Assembly: GCA_937892105.1 (NCBI GenBank)
Contig: CALAUZ010000422.1
Location: 1 to 7,610 of the forward strand
From: an uncultured Fretibacterium sp.
Lineage (GTDB): Bacteria; Synergistota; Synergistia; Synergistales; Aminobacteriaceae
Length of the DNA stretch: 7,610 nt
Reading direction: 5' to 3'
In this document: in pieces, positions 1 to 4,755 of the stretch
How positions within the stretch are numbered: the first letter of the stretch is position 1
Layout of the letters: each line of letters starts with the position of its first letter
Translations under genes and position numbers: made by a program
The notes under the pieces: model-generated
Databases searched by the model: none
What the model was told of the DNA's origin: nothing
The model's input: only the letters and a program-made list of their open reading frames with translations

Positions 1-258
1 CAATAATCCTGTACCGTCATTCCATAAGCCCATATCAGACCAATGTTGTAACGGCGGATTATGATACTTATTAAGGACTAATTTTTGGGAATAGTTATGC
101 CTTGTCCGAAGTCCATTATGCACATTTTTATTCGCATTTGTCAAGTGTATATTAATCGATTTATTGAGGAGTAATGCGTGCACGAAAAATTTTTTGTCTT
201 CTGCTTTCATGATGATAGGTTTACTTCCATTGCTGAAGTGAAATTTTATCGTTCTCAT
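1..258 (-). CDS. Hypothetical protein, 3' end beyond window
   Basis: An uninterrupted minus-strand reading frame of 86 codons begins at an ATG (256-258) and leaves the window at base 1, so its C-terminus is unseen. The product starts MRTIKFHFSNGSKPI and is rich in Asn, His and Lys. There is no signal peptide or membrane segment, and I do not recognise the family. The purine-rich stretch GCAGAGAAGAG lies just upstream of the start and is a weak ribosome binding site. It shares the 11-mer CTTATGCAGAG with the minus-strand leader at 4760-4770, which supports this start and suggests kinship with the other minus-strand mini-genes. The gene diverges from the + strand genes to its right. It could still be a chance open frame, because no homology check was possible. 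Confidence 0.5.
   Translation of the reverse strand, partial: MRTIKFHFSNGSKPIIMKAEDKKFFVHALLLNKSINIHLTNANKNVHNGLRTRHNYSQKLVLNKYHNPPLQHWSDMGLWNDGTGLL
115..144 (-). promoter_or_regulatory. Promoter-like sequence inside the left-edge gene
   Basis: On the minus strand TTGACA (144-139), an 18-nt spacer and CATAAT (120-115) match the sigma-A consensus well. It lies within the coding frame at 1-258 and points the same way, so it could drive a shorter transcript or a gene to the left of the window. A chance match is quite possible. Confidence 0.25.
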
Positions 259-280
259 TATTGACTCTTCTCTGCATAAG
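259..280 (-). promoter_or_regulatory. Minus-strand leader sharing an 11-mer with the repeated stem-loop element
   Basis: Read on the minus strand, bases 280-270 give CTTATGCAGAG, identical to bases 4770-4760 inside the stem-loop element at 4756-4800. In both places it is followed by a purine-rich Shine-Dalgarno-like stretch. Here an ATG follows at 258. I do not see the matching right arm of the stem, so this is at most a partial or diverged copy. Confidence 0.3.
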
Positions 281-300
281 AATTTATTTGCCAGTGAACT

Positions 301-513
301 ACCCAAACCTAAAGGCATTGGGCTTCTTGCTTCTCTGGCGACTCCTTGCACAAGCACCTACACGCACCTGTGTAGAGGGAGAAACCTCCACAAGACTCTT
401 CGCTCTCTGTTCCGGAGAGACGTTTTAATTGCCCTGTATTATAGCACGCGCTTTCATCCCAAAGCTAAAGCATTTGGGGTTTCTCGCGCGCGTTATCTAA
501 CAAGGAGGAAATA
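301..513 (+). promoter_or_regulatory. Structured divergent leader before the first antirepressor
   Basis: This stretch carries no gene I can support, but it has several inverted repeats. CTACAC (358-363) pairs with GTGTAG (370-375) around a 6-nt loop. TCTCT (404-408) pairs with AGAGA (416-420) and is soon followed by TTTT (423-426). The largest fold has ACGCGC (446-451) pairing with GCGCGT (488-493), and inside it CCCAAAGC (458-465) pairs with GC-A-TTTGGG (470-478) around a TAAA loop with one bulged A. A TGTATTATAG stretch (435-444) could be a -10 region, but I see no convincing -35. The strong Shine-Dalgarno AAGGAGGAA (502-510) lies just 3' of the big hairpin. The folds suggest a regulated 5' leader; no known riboswitch class is recognised. 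Confidence 0.4.
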
Positions 514-1089
514 ATGGAACTATTAACAACGAAACATTTCAACGGCTGTGCGTTAGACTGCTACATTGACCCTACAGAAGACGATAAAGGCGATTTCTGG
601 GCGACGCGAGAACAAATTGGACAGTTATTAGGGTATGCAGAGCCACGTATTTCTATAGCGAATATCCATAATCGAAATAAGGAAAGATTAGATAAATTTT
701 CAGCCGTAATCAATTTGATTACCCCTTCAGGAGCACAGGATACGACAGTATACAGCTTCAAAGGTTTACTAGAAATATGTCGTTACAGTAACCAGCCGAA
801 AGCGAATGACATAATGGATTGGCTATGGAGTGTAGCCGAAGAGATACGACAAACAGGTAGCTACTCTTTACAAAGGTATAAAACGTTCAAATCTAATCAA
901 ACGCTATCAGAAGATTTAAAAGCTGTGCAAGTAGTATTAGAACCAGCCGGAATTAAAGGAAATCAGCTTTCACTCGCTCTGGATAACGTAAAGCTGAATG
1001 CCAGAAGAATTGGAAGAGTATTTTCCAGAACTTTCATTTTAGGGAGGAGAGGGAACAATGGAAAGTTCTATTCAGTTATTCGACTATAA
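514..1089 (+). CDS. Phage antirepressor-type protein, N-terminal domain only (C-terminal domain deleted)
   Basis: Residues about 5-118 form a P22-AR/BRO-N-like antirepressor N-terminal domain (FWATREQIGQLLGY near residues 28-41, IHNRNKERLDKF near 51-62, DIMDWLW near 99-105). It closely matches the protein at 4826-5608. Residues about 136-159 (VLEPAGIKGNQLSLALD) match the start of the C-terminal domain of the next gene (MILEVAHIKDNQLALALD). After residue 160 the frame changes: the last 31 codons are low-complexity and run 32 nt into the next gene. The true tail survives in another frame at 1001-1042. About 96 residues, including the helix-turn-helix region, are therefore lost. The start is set by AAGGAGGAA at 502-510. 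Family knowledge: such proteins relieve phage repression by binding repressors or DNA. Whether this short form acts alone or interferes with its paralogues is open. Confidence 0.85.
   Translation: MELLTTKHFNGCALDCYIDPTEDDKGDFWATREQIGQLLGYAEPRISIANIHNRNKERLDKFSAVINLITPSGAQDTTVYSFKGLLEICRYSNQPKANDIMDWLWSVAEEIRQTGSYSLQRYKTFKSNQTLSEDLKAVQVVLEPAGIKGNQLSLALDNVKLNARRIGRVFSRTFILGRRGNNGKFYSVIRL
1001..1042 (+). pseudogene. Out-of-frame remnant of the first antirepressor's original C-terminus
   Basis: Read from 1001, the frame gives PEELEEYFPELSF then TAG (1040-1042). The next antirepressor ends SELQDYFPELPF then TAG, and the nucleotides match closely too (TTTCCAGAACT is shared by both). In the gene as it stands this stretch is read in a different frame. 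The remnant frame is closed upstream by TAA (989-991) and TGA (995-997). This places the deletion junction at roughly 990-1003, with a length not divisible by three. Confidence 0.75.
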
Positions 1090-1813
1090 GGACAACACAG
1101 TCCGAACAGTAATACTCAATGGGCAGATATGGTTTGTAGCGAAAGATATAGCTGATATTCTAGGTTTTAGAGATGCTTACAATGCTACACAGTGCCTTGA
1201 GGATAATGAAAAGGGTACTTGTAAAGTTAGTACCTTTCGAGGAGAACAAGACATGCTCATAGTCAATGAGCCAGGTATCTATCGTTTAATATTCAGGAGT
1301 AATAAGCCCGAAGCGAAAGCCTTTCAGGATTGGGTATATCACGAAGTACTCCCCGCCCTGCATCACACAGGAAGTTACTCCATGAATGAGGAGAGCAAGC
1401 CCGTTCAGGTTGACCCAATGCATGCCGCGAAAATGATATTAGAAGTAGCGCATATTAAGGATAACCAGTTAGCTTTAGCCTTAGATAAAGTAGCGAAGCA
1501 TTACACAGGTCAGAGTATGTTAGCCCTCTCAGGCATAGTGCTTATAGCCCCAACGAAACACCCAATTCTAACGCCGACAGAGATAGGGAAGCATTTTGGA
1601 GTATCAGGCAAAAAAATCAACGAGCTGCTGTTGAAAGCGGAATACCAAAAGAAGGTAGGAAAAGATTATGAACCGCTAGAGTTAGGAGAGCCATTTGCGG
1701 TAATGCAAGATACCCACAAGAGGCATTCAGACGGGACACCAATTCGTCAATTGAAATGGGACAGTGCAATATTATCAGAATTGCAGGACTACTTTCCAGA
1801 ACTACCATTTTAG
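1058..1813 (+). CDS. BRO-N family phage antirepressor with C-terminal winged-helix-like domain (type B-X)
   Basis: Residues 1-108 are a typical BRO-N domain: IQLFDYKDNTVRTV, then WFVAKDIADILGF (25-37), VNEPGIYRLIFRSNKPEAKAF (69-89) and W(V)YHEVLPALHHTGSY. After a short linker, residues about 122-147 form a helix (MILEVAHIKDNQLALALD). LTPTEIGKHFGVSGKKINEL (171-190) is a probable helix-turn-helix, as in the KilA-C-like ends of phage antirepressors. The protein ends YFPELPF. The Shine-Dalgarno GGAGGAGAGGG (1043-1053) and the ATG at 1058 set the start. The start overlaps the frameshifted end of the preceding gene, but in the undamaged ancestor the two would have been 15 nt apart. Likely a DNA- or repressor-binding switch protein in the cytoplasm. 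The domain pair is a mix-and-match of types seen elsewhere in the window. Confidence 0.9.
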   Translation: MESSIQLFDYKDNTVRTVILNGQIWFVAKDIADILGFRDAYNATQCLEDNEKGTCKVSTFRGEQDMLIVNEPGIYRLIFRSNKPEAKAFQDWVYHEVLPALHHTGSYSMNEESKPVQVDPMHAAKMILEVAHIKDNQLALALDKVAKHYTGQSMLALSGIVLIAPTKHPILTPTEIGKHFGVSGKKINELLLKAEYQKKVGKDYEPLELGEPFAVMQDTHKRHSDGTPIRQLKWDSAILSELQDYFPELPF

Positions 1814-1824
1814 GAGTGATAAAT

Positions 1825-2220
1825 ATGACAAATGTATTAGTAATTAAAAGCGAAGTTCTATCTGCTGAGTACGACATCAGATATGTAGTAGTAGATAAGG
1901 ATAGCGGAGAAATATTAGATGATGCGCAAGGATACGGATATAAGACAGCACGAGGAGCACATGCGGCATGGGCGTACAAAACGCGAGATAAGTCCAAAGA
2001 TAAAGCGAAAGAGCAGAAGCGGAAGCAAATCCGAAGTTGGATGAAGCAGCATAAGGGATTTGTGGAAGCGATGGATACCTATGCGTTTGAGATGGCGAAA
2101 GGCTCATGGGGGCCAGAAGAGAAATTTAACGCAAAATTTGTAAAGAGAATGCTGGAAGAAAGTAACCTTAGCCCAGATTTTACAGCCGGAGAGCTTTTGA
2201 AAGTATGGAAGAGTTACTAG
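1825..2220 (+). CDS. Conserved-looking phage hypothetical protein, 131 aa
   Basis: I do not recognise the family. The N-terminal 50 residues look beta-rich (YDIRYVVVDKDSGEILDDAQ, then GYGYKTARGAHAAWAYK). A very basic, probably helical stretch follows (residues about 52-74, dense in Lys and Arg), and the C-terminal half looks helical (FVEAMDTYAFEMAKGSWG, LLKVWKSY). The basic segment could bind nucleic acid; that is inference. An earlier in-frame start exists at 1756 inside the previous gene. ATG 1825 is preferred because AGGAGTGAT (1812-1820) sits just before it and it leaves an 11-nt gap to the upstream stop. The gene is the last of the first operon run. A hammerhead ribozyme begins 25 nt after its stop codon, so its mRNA would gain a ribozyme-made 3' end. 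Confidence 0.75.
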   Translation: MTNVLVIKSEVLSAEYDIRYVVVDKDSGEILDDAQGYGYKTARGAHAAWAYKTRDKSKDKAKEQKRKQIRSWMKQHKGFVEAMDTYAFEMAKGSWGPEEKFNAKFVKRMLEESNLSPDFTAGELLKVWKSY

Positions 2221-2244
2221 TTACTAAAACAAACAGAAGAAAGC

Positions 2245-2309
2245 CAAAAAGTCGAAACACGGAATGATACCGTGTCCAGGTGTGAAGCATCTGCTGACGA
2301 GACTGTTTG
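2245..2309 (+). ncRNA. Type II hammerhead ribozyme (copy 1)
   Basis: All core parts are present in type II order. Stem II 5' strand AGTC (2250-2253) is followed by GAAA (2254-2257). Stem III is CACGG (2258-2262) with CCGTG (2270-2274) around a 7-nt loop. UC (2275-2276) holds the cleavage-site C, and A2257 can pair with U2275. Stem I is CAGGTG (2277-2282) with CATCTG (2288-2293), one G-U wobble. Then comes CUGACGA (2294-2300) and the stem II 3' strand GACT (2301-2304). Stem II can extend past one A-G mismatch through A2246-A2248/T2306-T2308 to C2245-G2309. Predicted self-cleavage is between 2276 and 2277. This would part the upstream operon segment from the small gene at 2338 and leave that mRNA with a 5'-hydroxyl leader starting in stem I. 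The gap from cut to start codon is 61 nt. Confidence 0.93.
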
Positions 2310-2337
2310 TCAGACAATAATGAAAGGAAGGAATAGT

Positions 2338-2553
2338 ATGTCCCACTTTAAGATAGAAATCGAAGGCGACCATGATGGAACGCTAGGGTGGACGACCCAA
2401 GTCTATGACGATGACCGGCAAGGTGATGTAGATTTCAGTTATTTGTACAGCATAGCGAATGAATTAGAAGGCGCGCTGAAGAAAATAAATTCCCACAGGC
2501 GACTTCAATTAAAAGGCTGTAAGGTAATTAGCAATCAAGAGACTGCGGAATAA
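2338..2553 (+). CDS. Small acidic hypothetical protein, 71 aa
   Basis: The product begins MSHFKIEIEGDHDGTLGW and is acidic, with a DDD stretch and a predicted helix (SIANELEGALKKIN). It resembles the 59-aa protein at 5995-6174: FKIEIEGDHDGTLGW matches FSIDIDGDTAGHIAW, and ALKKINSHRRLQLKG matches VIKKLNDFTLQLEA. A GTG in the same frame at 2272 would put the start inside the ribozyme. The ATG at 2338 is chosen because AAGGAAGG (2325-2332) precedes it at good spacing and because the paralogue starts at the same point. Function unknown; no membrane segment or signal peptide. The ribozyme cut at 2276/2277 defines its mRNA leader. Confidence 0.8.
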   Translation: MSHFKIEIEGDHDGTLGWTTQVYDDDRQGDVDFSYLYSIANELEGALKKINSHRRLQLKGCKVISNQETAE

Positions 2554-2574
2554 CACTTCTAAAGGAGAAATAGC

Positions 2575-2745
2575 ATGTCAGAGTATGTACATCATAAAGG
2601 AAGCCTTAGCGAGGCAGAGGAAGCTGAAATGAAAGCAGATATTCTATCGTTTATCCACTCAGTAGCGCGAGGAGAATTTACAGAGCCGGAACAAGTGAAA
2701 GCTCTAATTCCTGCTGTTGAAACGATTGCGAGATTTTGGAGCTAG
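2575..2745 (+). CDS. Small helical hypothetical protein, 56 aa (family member 1 of 4)
   Basis: The start is ATG 2575 after AAAGGAGA (2561-2568), and the stop is TAG 2743-2745. The product is mostly helix: LSEAEEAEMKADILSFIHSV, a short charged loop, then EQVKALIPAVETIARFW. The pattern is L-x3-E, hydrophobic helix with F(I/V), Pro, V-x2-L/I-P and a second amphipathic helix. It recurs at 4555-4746, 5631-5957 and 7248-7610. All four are cytoplasmic-looking two-helix proteins. I do not recognise a named family. The gene lies 21 nt after the acidic protein gene and ends this operon run. Confidence 0.75.
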   Translation: MSEYVHHKGSLSEAEEAEMKADILSFIHSVARGEFTEPEQVKALIPAVETIARFWS

Positions 2746-2919
2746 AATTTTAATCTTCTTGCATTCCATTTTTCGACAAATGTAGGCGAGGCAAGATTAG
2801 CGCACTCAGCTACCTGTTCAAAGAACTCAGCTACAAATTTACGAAGACACATAGACAAATTCTCAAATAAAAACTGGTTCAATATGGTGCAAAATGCGCC
2901 AAGTTGAGAAGAGACATAA

Positions 2920-2936
2920 GGTATCAAATTGATACC
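2920..2936. promoter_or_regulatory. Perfect palindrome, candidate operator
   Basis: GGTATCAAATTGATACC is a perfect inverted repeat with 7-bp arms around a central AAT. It overlaps the -35 hexamer of the candidate promoter at 2929-2958, the usual place for a repressor to block transcription. The gene it would control is the antirepressor at 3001. Confidence 0.5.
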
Positions 2937-2958
2937 CCAGCGAAGCAAAAAACATAAT
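2929..2958 (+). promoter_or_regulatory. Candidate sigma-A promoter of the third antirepressor
   Basis: TTGATA (2929-2934), an 18-nt spacer and CATAAT (2953-2958) give a near-consensus promoter 42 nt before the start codon at 3001. Its -35 box lies in the right half of the palindrome 2920-2936. From 2746 to 2919 there is no gene I can support, only a direct repeat of ACTCAGCTAC (2804-2813 and 2825-2834), 21 bp apart. Confidence 0.5.
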
Positions 2959-3000
2959 TAATCATGCAATTAACACATATGAAGAAAGAGAGGTTATTCT

Positions 3001-3789
3001 ATGGAAAATTCGTTGCAAATATTTAGCTACAAAGGGACACGGGTACGAACAGTTGAACGGGACGGAGAAGTGTGGTTTGTAGCTAAAGACGTGTGTGATG
3101 TACTGGAACTTTCAAATGCACGGGAGGCTATTAGCAGTCTTGATGAAGATGAAAAGAATACCGTAAGAATTTCTGACGGAAATCGAGGAAACCCCACGCT
3201 AAACGTAATCAACGAGCCAGGACTTTATGCACTTGTGTTTAGAAGCAACAAACCTGAAGCAAAAGTCTTTAGTCGATGGGTAAGACATGAAGTACTCCCT
3301 AAGATACGCAAGACTGGAAGTTACAAGCTATCGATGAGCACAGAGGATAGGGAGTATAGACAGCAAGAACTTGAGTTAAAGAGCAAAGAATTTGATTTGC
3401 AGAGAGCCAAGTTCTTAAAAGACATGCTAGATAATCCGCCATTTCCACTGACAGATGAAACACGTACAGTATTCGGACATGAAGTATTCAGACTTGCGAC
3501 GAGCAAAGACTATTTAGCGATGCTGCCCGAATGCAGCGAGAAATGGTACACGGCCGGAGATATAGGTTCATTACTAGGGATAAGTGCAAATAAGGTAGGC
3601 CGAATAGCCAAGAAGCATGGTCTGAAAGCCCCTGAAGGCGAAAGTAATGACTATGGGCGTTGGATATTCAGCAAATCGAAGTATTCGAGCCGAGAAGTGC
3701 CGAGCTTCATATACTCTGAGGCTGGACTTGACTGGTTTACGGATTACAGTAACGGAGTTTGTAGAGAAGTAGAAAGGAGATGTGAGTAA
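3001..3789 (+). CDS. BRO-N family phage antirepressor (type B-Y)
   Basis: Residues 1-108 are BRO-N (LQIFSYKGTRVRTVERDGEV, WFVAKDVCDVLEL, VINEPGLYALVFRSNKPEAK, RHEVLPKIRKTGSY), close to the protein at 1058. Residues about 116-142 form a charged coiled segment (RQQELELKSKEFDLQRAKFL). The C-terminal domain (about 145-248) holds WYTAGDIGSLLGISANKVGR (182-201), a probable helix-turn-helix. YGRWIFSKSKYSS and a Phe/Trp-rich end follow. This C-terminal type differs from that at 1058 but matches the protein at 4826. The start follows AGAGAGG (2987-2993) and a promoter with an operator-like palindrome, so this gene probably opens its own operon. Its TAA overlaps the ATG of the next small gene (TAATG), implying coupled translation. 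Confidence 0.9.
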   Translation: MENSLQIFSYKGTRVRTVERDGEVWFVAKDVCDVLELSNAREAISSLDEDEKNTVRISDGNRGNPTLNVINEPGLYALVFRSNKPEAKVFSRWVRHEVLPKIRKTGSYKLSMSTEDREYRQQELELKSKEFDLQRAKFLKDMLDNPPFPLTDETRTVFGHEVFRLATSKDYLAMLPECSEKWYTAGDIGSLLGISANKVGRIAKKHGLKAPEGESNDYGRWIFSKSKYSSREVPSFIYSEAGLDWFTDYSNGVCREVERRCE

Positions 3790-3860
3790 TGGACTGGATG
3801 CTGACAGCGAAGATAGCGTTACTTGTTGTACTTGTGGTTTACTACTTATCACTAGATTAA
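3789..3860 (+). CDS. 23-aa single-pass membrane peptide
   Basis: The ATG shares one base with the preceding TAA (TAATG), and AAAGGAGAT lies just upstream at 3776-3784, so translation is probably coupled to the antirepressor. The product starts MDWMLTAK, continues with a fully hydrophobic stretch (IALLVVLVVYYL) and ends SLD. It is little more than one membrane helix. A second peptide of exactly 23 residues with the same plan lies at 6421-6492. Such peptides may be membrane-active regulators, toxins or holin-like accessories. Nothing here decides between these. Confidence 0.65.
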   Translation: MDWMLTAKIALLVVLVVYYLSLD

Positions 3861-3870
3861 TCCCAGAGGT

Positions 3871-3960
3871 TTAAACAGGCTTAAAATCCCCCGTATGCCT
3901 GATACTGACAAAAAAGAAAAAGTGCCCAAAATTAGGGCATTGCGAACCGACTTTATCCAT
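3871..3960 (-). CDS. Truncated minus-strand zinc-knuckle mini-gene, 29 aa
   Basis: On the minus strand a strong AAAGGAGGGG, then AAAAAT, leads into an ATG at 3960-3958. The product begins MDKVGSQCPNFGHFFFF and stops at TAA (3873-3871). The CPNFGH stretch resembles a zinc knuckle (CPxCG) whose second Cys is Phe, and no second Cys pair follows. The minus gene at 6340-6152 has the same arrangement and a full two-knuckle layout, so this is probably a decayed or shortened relative. The terminator-like hairpin at 3909-3941 lies inside the frame, so few transcripts may cover it whole. The control signals look real; whether the peptide is functional is doubtful. Confidence 0.45.
   Translation of the reverse strand: MDKVGSQCPNFGHFFFFVSIRHTGDFKPV
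3909..3941 (-). terminator. Minus-strand intrinsic terminator or attenuator
   Basis: On the minus strand TGCCC (3939-3935) pairs with GGGCA (3927-3923) around TAATTTT, followed at once by a T-rich run (TTTTTCTTTTTT, about 3920-3909). It lies about 20 nt after the start codon of the mini-gene at 3960. It could stop transcripts that begin in the stem-loop element at 3970-4012, giving an RNA of roughly 80 nt. The stem is only 5 bp. Confidence 0.4.
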
Positions 3961-4012
3961 ATTTTTCCCCTCCTTTGCTATGGAGTATGTCAATTTATAT
4001 TGTAGCAGGGAG
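3961..4012. repeat. Stem-loop control element, copy A (minus-strand promoter and Shine-Dalgarno)
   Basis: CTCCTT-T-GCTA (3970-3980) pairs with TAGCAGGGAG (4003-4012): 10 bp with one wobble and one bulged T, enclosing a 22-nt loop. On the minus strand the left arm reads AGCAAAGGAGG, the Shine-Dalgarno of the mini-gene starting at 3960. The loop and right arm carry TGCTACAAT (4007-3999), an extended -10 box, placing the start of transcription near 3992, inside the loop. A T-run (3962-3966) flanks the left side. The right arm abuts the second hammerhead ribozyme. Related copies lie at 4756-4800 and 6347-6398. Confidence 0.65.
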
Positions 4013-4077
4013 TAGAGGTCGAAACGCGGTTAAATTAGCCGCGTCCAAGCGTGATGCGCTTGCTGATGAGACCGTAA
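4013..4077 (+). ncRNA. Type II hammerhead ribozyme (copy 2)
   Basis: The full type II order is present. Stem II 5' strand GGTC (4017-4020) is followed by GAAA (4021-4024). Stem III is CGCGG (4025-4029) with CCGCG (4039-4043). UC (4044-4045) holds the cleavage-site C, and A4024 can pair with U4044. Stem I is CAAGCG (4046-4051) with CGCTTG (4057-4062) around TGATG. CUGAUGA (4063-4069) and the stem II 3' strand GACC (4070-4073) complete it. Predicted cleavage is between 4045 and 4046. All three helices differ in sequence from the copy at 2245-2309 yet still pair, and both copies have an A-G mismatch right after the 4-bp stem II. The cut lies 66 nt before the start codon at 4112. Confidence 0.95.
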
Positions 4078-4111
4078 GCGTCAGAATTTCACAGAAAGGA
4101 GATAGTTGCTC

Positions 4112-4315
4112 ATGGAAAATAAAGAAATATCAATACCAGTGCAGAACATGCTCTATCGTTGGCATTGTATAACAGACAGTGTATTAGAACTGTACAAGGA
4201 TATTATAACGACCAGGCAGAAGAAGGACGGCCTAAGCCCCAAAGACAATGAAATTCTAACCCAGTTAGAAAAGGCGTGTTTTGAGCTTGTCCACGATATT
4301 CACCTAAAACACTAG
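4112..4315 (+). CDS. Small hypothetical protein, 67 aa
   Basis: The product begins MENKEISIPVQNMLYRWHC and is mostly helical, with a charged linker (TTRQKKDGLSPKDNE) between two amphipathic helices and an end in DIHLKH. No family is recognised. An in-frame TTG lies at 4106, but the Shine-Dalgarno AGAAAGGAGAT (4093-4103) is better spaced for ATG 4112. The gene lies just after the second ribozyme, so its mRNA leader would start at the ribozyme cut. It heads a run of three small genes: the next Shine-Dalgarno (AGGAGGT, 4314-4320) overlaps its TAG stop. Confidence 0.75.
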   Translation: MENKEISIPVQNMLYRWHCITDSVLELYKDIITTRQKKDGLSPKDNEILTQLEKACFELVHDIHLKH

Positions 4316-4326
4316 GAGGTAGTTGT

Positions 4327-4533
4327 GTGGTTAAGTTTGTAGGCGAAGAGGGAATGTCGCCAGTGCAATTAGCTCTAGAGACAGCCAGATTTCAACTTGT
4401 AACACTGCACGGGCTTGTAGCAGTAAGTGAAAAAGATGAAAGATGCCGCAGAGCAATAGATAACACGCAAGCAATAAAGAGGATAGACGAAGCCCTGCGG
4501 TCATTAGGACTTATGGAAACACACGCTGATTAG
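4327..4533 (+). CDS. Small helical hypothetical protein, 68 aa
   Basis: This gene starts with GTG 4327, placed 6 nt after AGGAGGT (4314-4320). The product opens MVKFVGEEGMSPVQLALE, then is nearly all helix (TARFQLVTLHGLVAVSEKDE, IKRIDEALRSLGL). There is no membrane segment and no known motif. Its position between two other small soluble helical proteins, with short gaps, indicates co-translation. The ATG ten codons in (GEEGM) is a possible alternative start but lacks a Shine-Dalgarno. Confidence 0.72.
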   Translation: MVKFVGEEGMSPVQLALETARFQLVTLHGLVAVSEKDERCRRAIDNTQAIKRIDEALRSLGLMETHAD

Positions 4534-4554
4534 TTTTCAAGGAGGATGTGATGA

Positions 4555-4746
4555 ATGTATAACAGTAACGAAATAACGCCCGAAATAGTATATCTAAACC
4601 GAGATGAAGAGAAAAATATCAAGGAAGCGATGTACGACTTTGTAATACGAACGACAACAAACAGTGATAAAGCTACTCCAGCAGAAGTAGAAGTCTTGCC
4701 GGAAATAATCAAACTGCTAATCGACTACTGGAGTATAGCGAATTAG
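4555..4746 (+). CDS. Small helical hypothetical protein, 63 aa (family member 2 of 4)
   Basis: AAGGAGG (4539-4545) precedes three ATGs. Those at 4546 and 4551 hit stops within a few codons, so ATG 4555 is the start. The product begins MYNSNEITPEIVYLNRDEE and has IKEAMYDFVIRT, a loop (NSDKATPAE), then VEVLPEIIKLLIDYW. This is the same L-x3-E / FV / P / VLP-hydrophobic-helix pattern as the proteins at 2575, 5631 and 7248. Function unknown. It ends only 9 nt before a stem-loop element whose minus-strand start signals point back into this gene, as if an earlier minus-strand gene had been replaced here. Confidence 0.75.
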   Translation: MYNSNEITPEIVYLNRDEEKNIKEAMYDFVIRTTTNSDKATPAEVEVLPEIIKLLIDYWSIAN

Positions 4747-4755
4747 TGTTTTTTA

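Noticed and set aside
1617..1997. Minus-strand 126-codon frame opposite the second antirepressor
   Set aside because: It is antisense to two well-supported genes, has no ribosome binding site and its product looks like a shadow translation.
2272..2337. N-terminal extension of the acidic protein from GTG 2272
   Set aside because: The start would lie in stem III of the ribozyme with no Shine-Dalgarno, and the paralogue at 5995 lacks the extension.
2742..2948. Minus-strand 68-codon frame starting with TTG
   Set aside because: No Shine-Dalgarno, a TTG-only start, and it covers the promoter and operator before 3001. The C-terminal part (from MCLRKFVAEFF) looks protein-like, so a gene fragment cannot be excluded.
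3975..4172. Plus-strand 65-codon frame
   Set aside because: It runs straight through the stem-loop element and the hammerhead ribozyme and overlaps the better-supported gene at 4112 in another frame.
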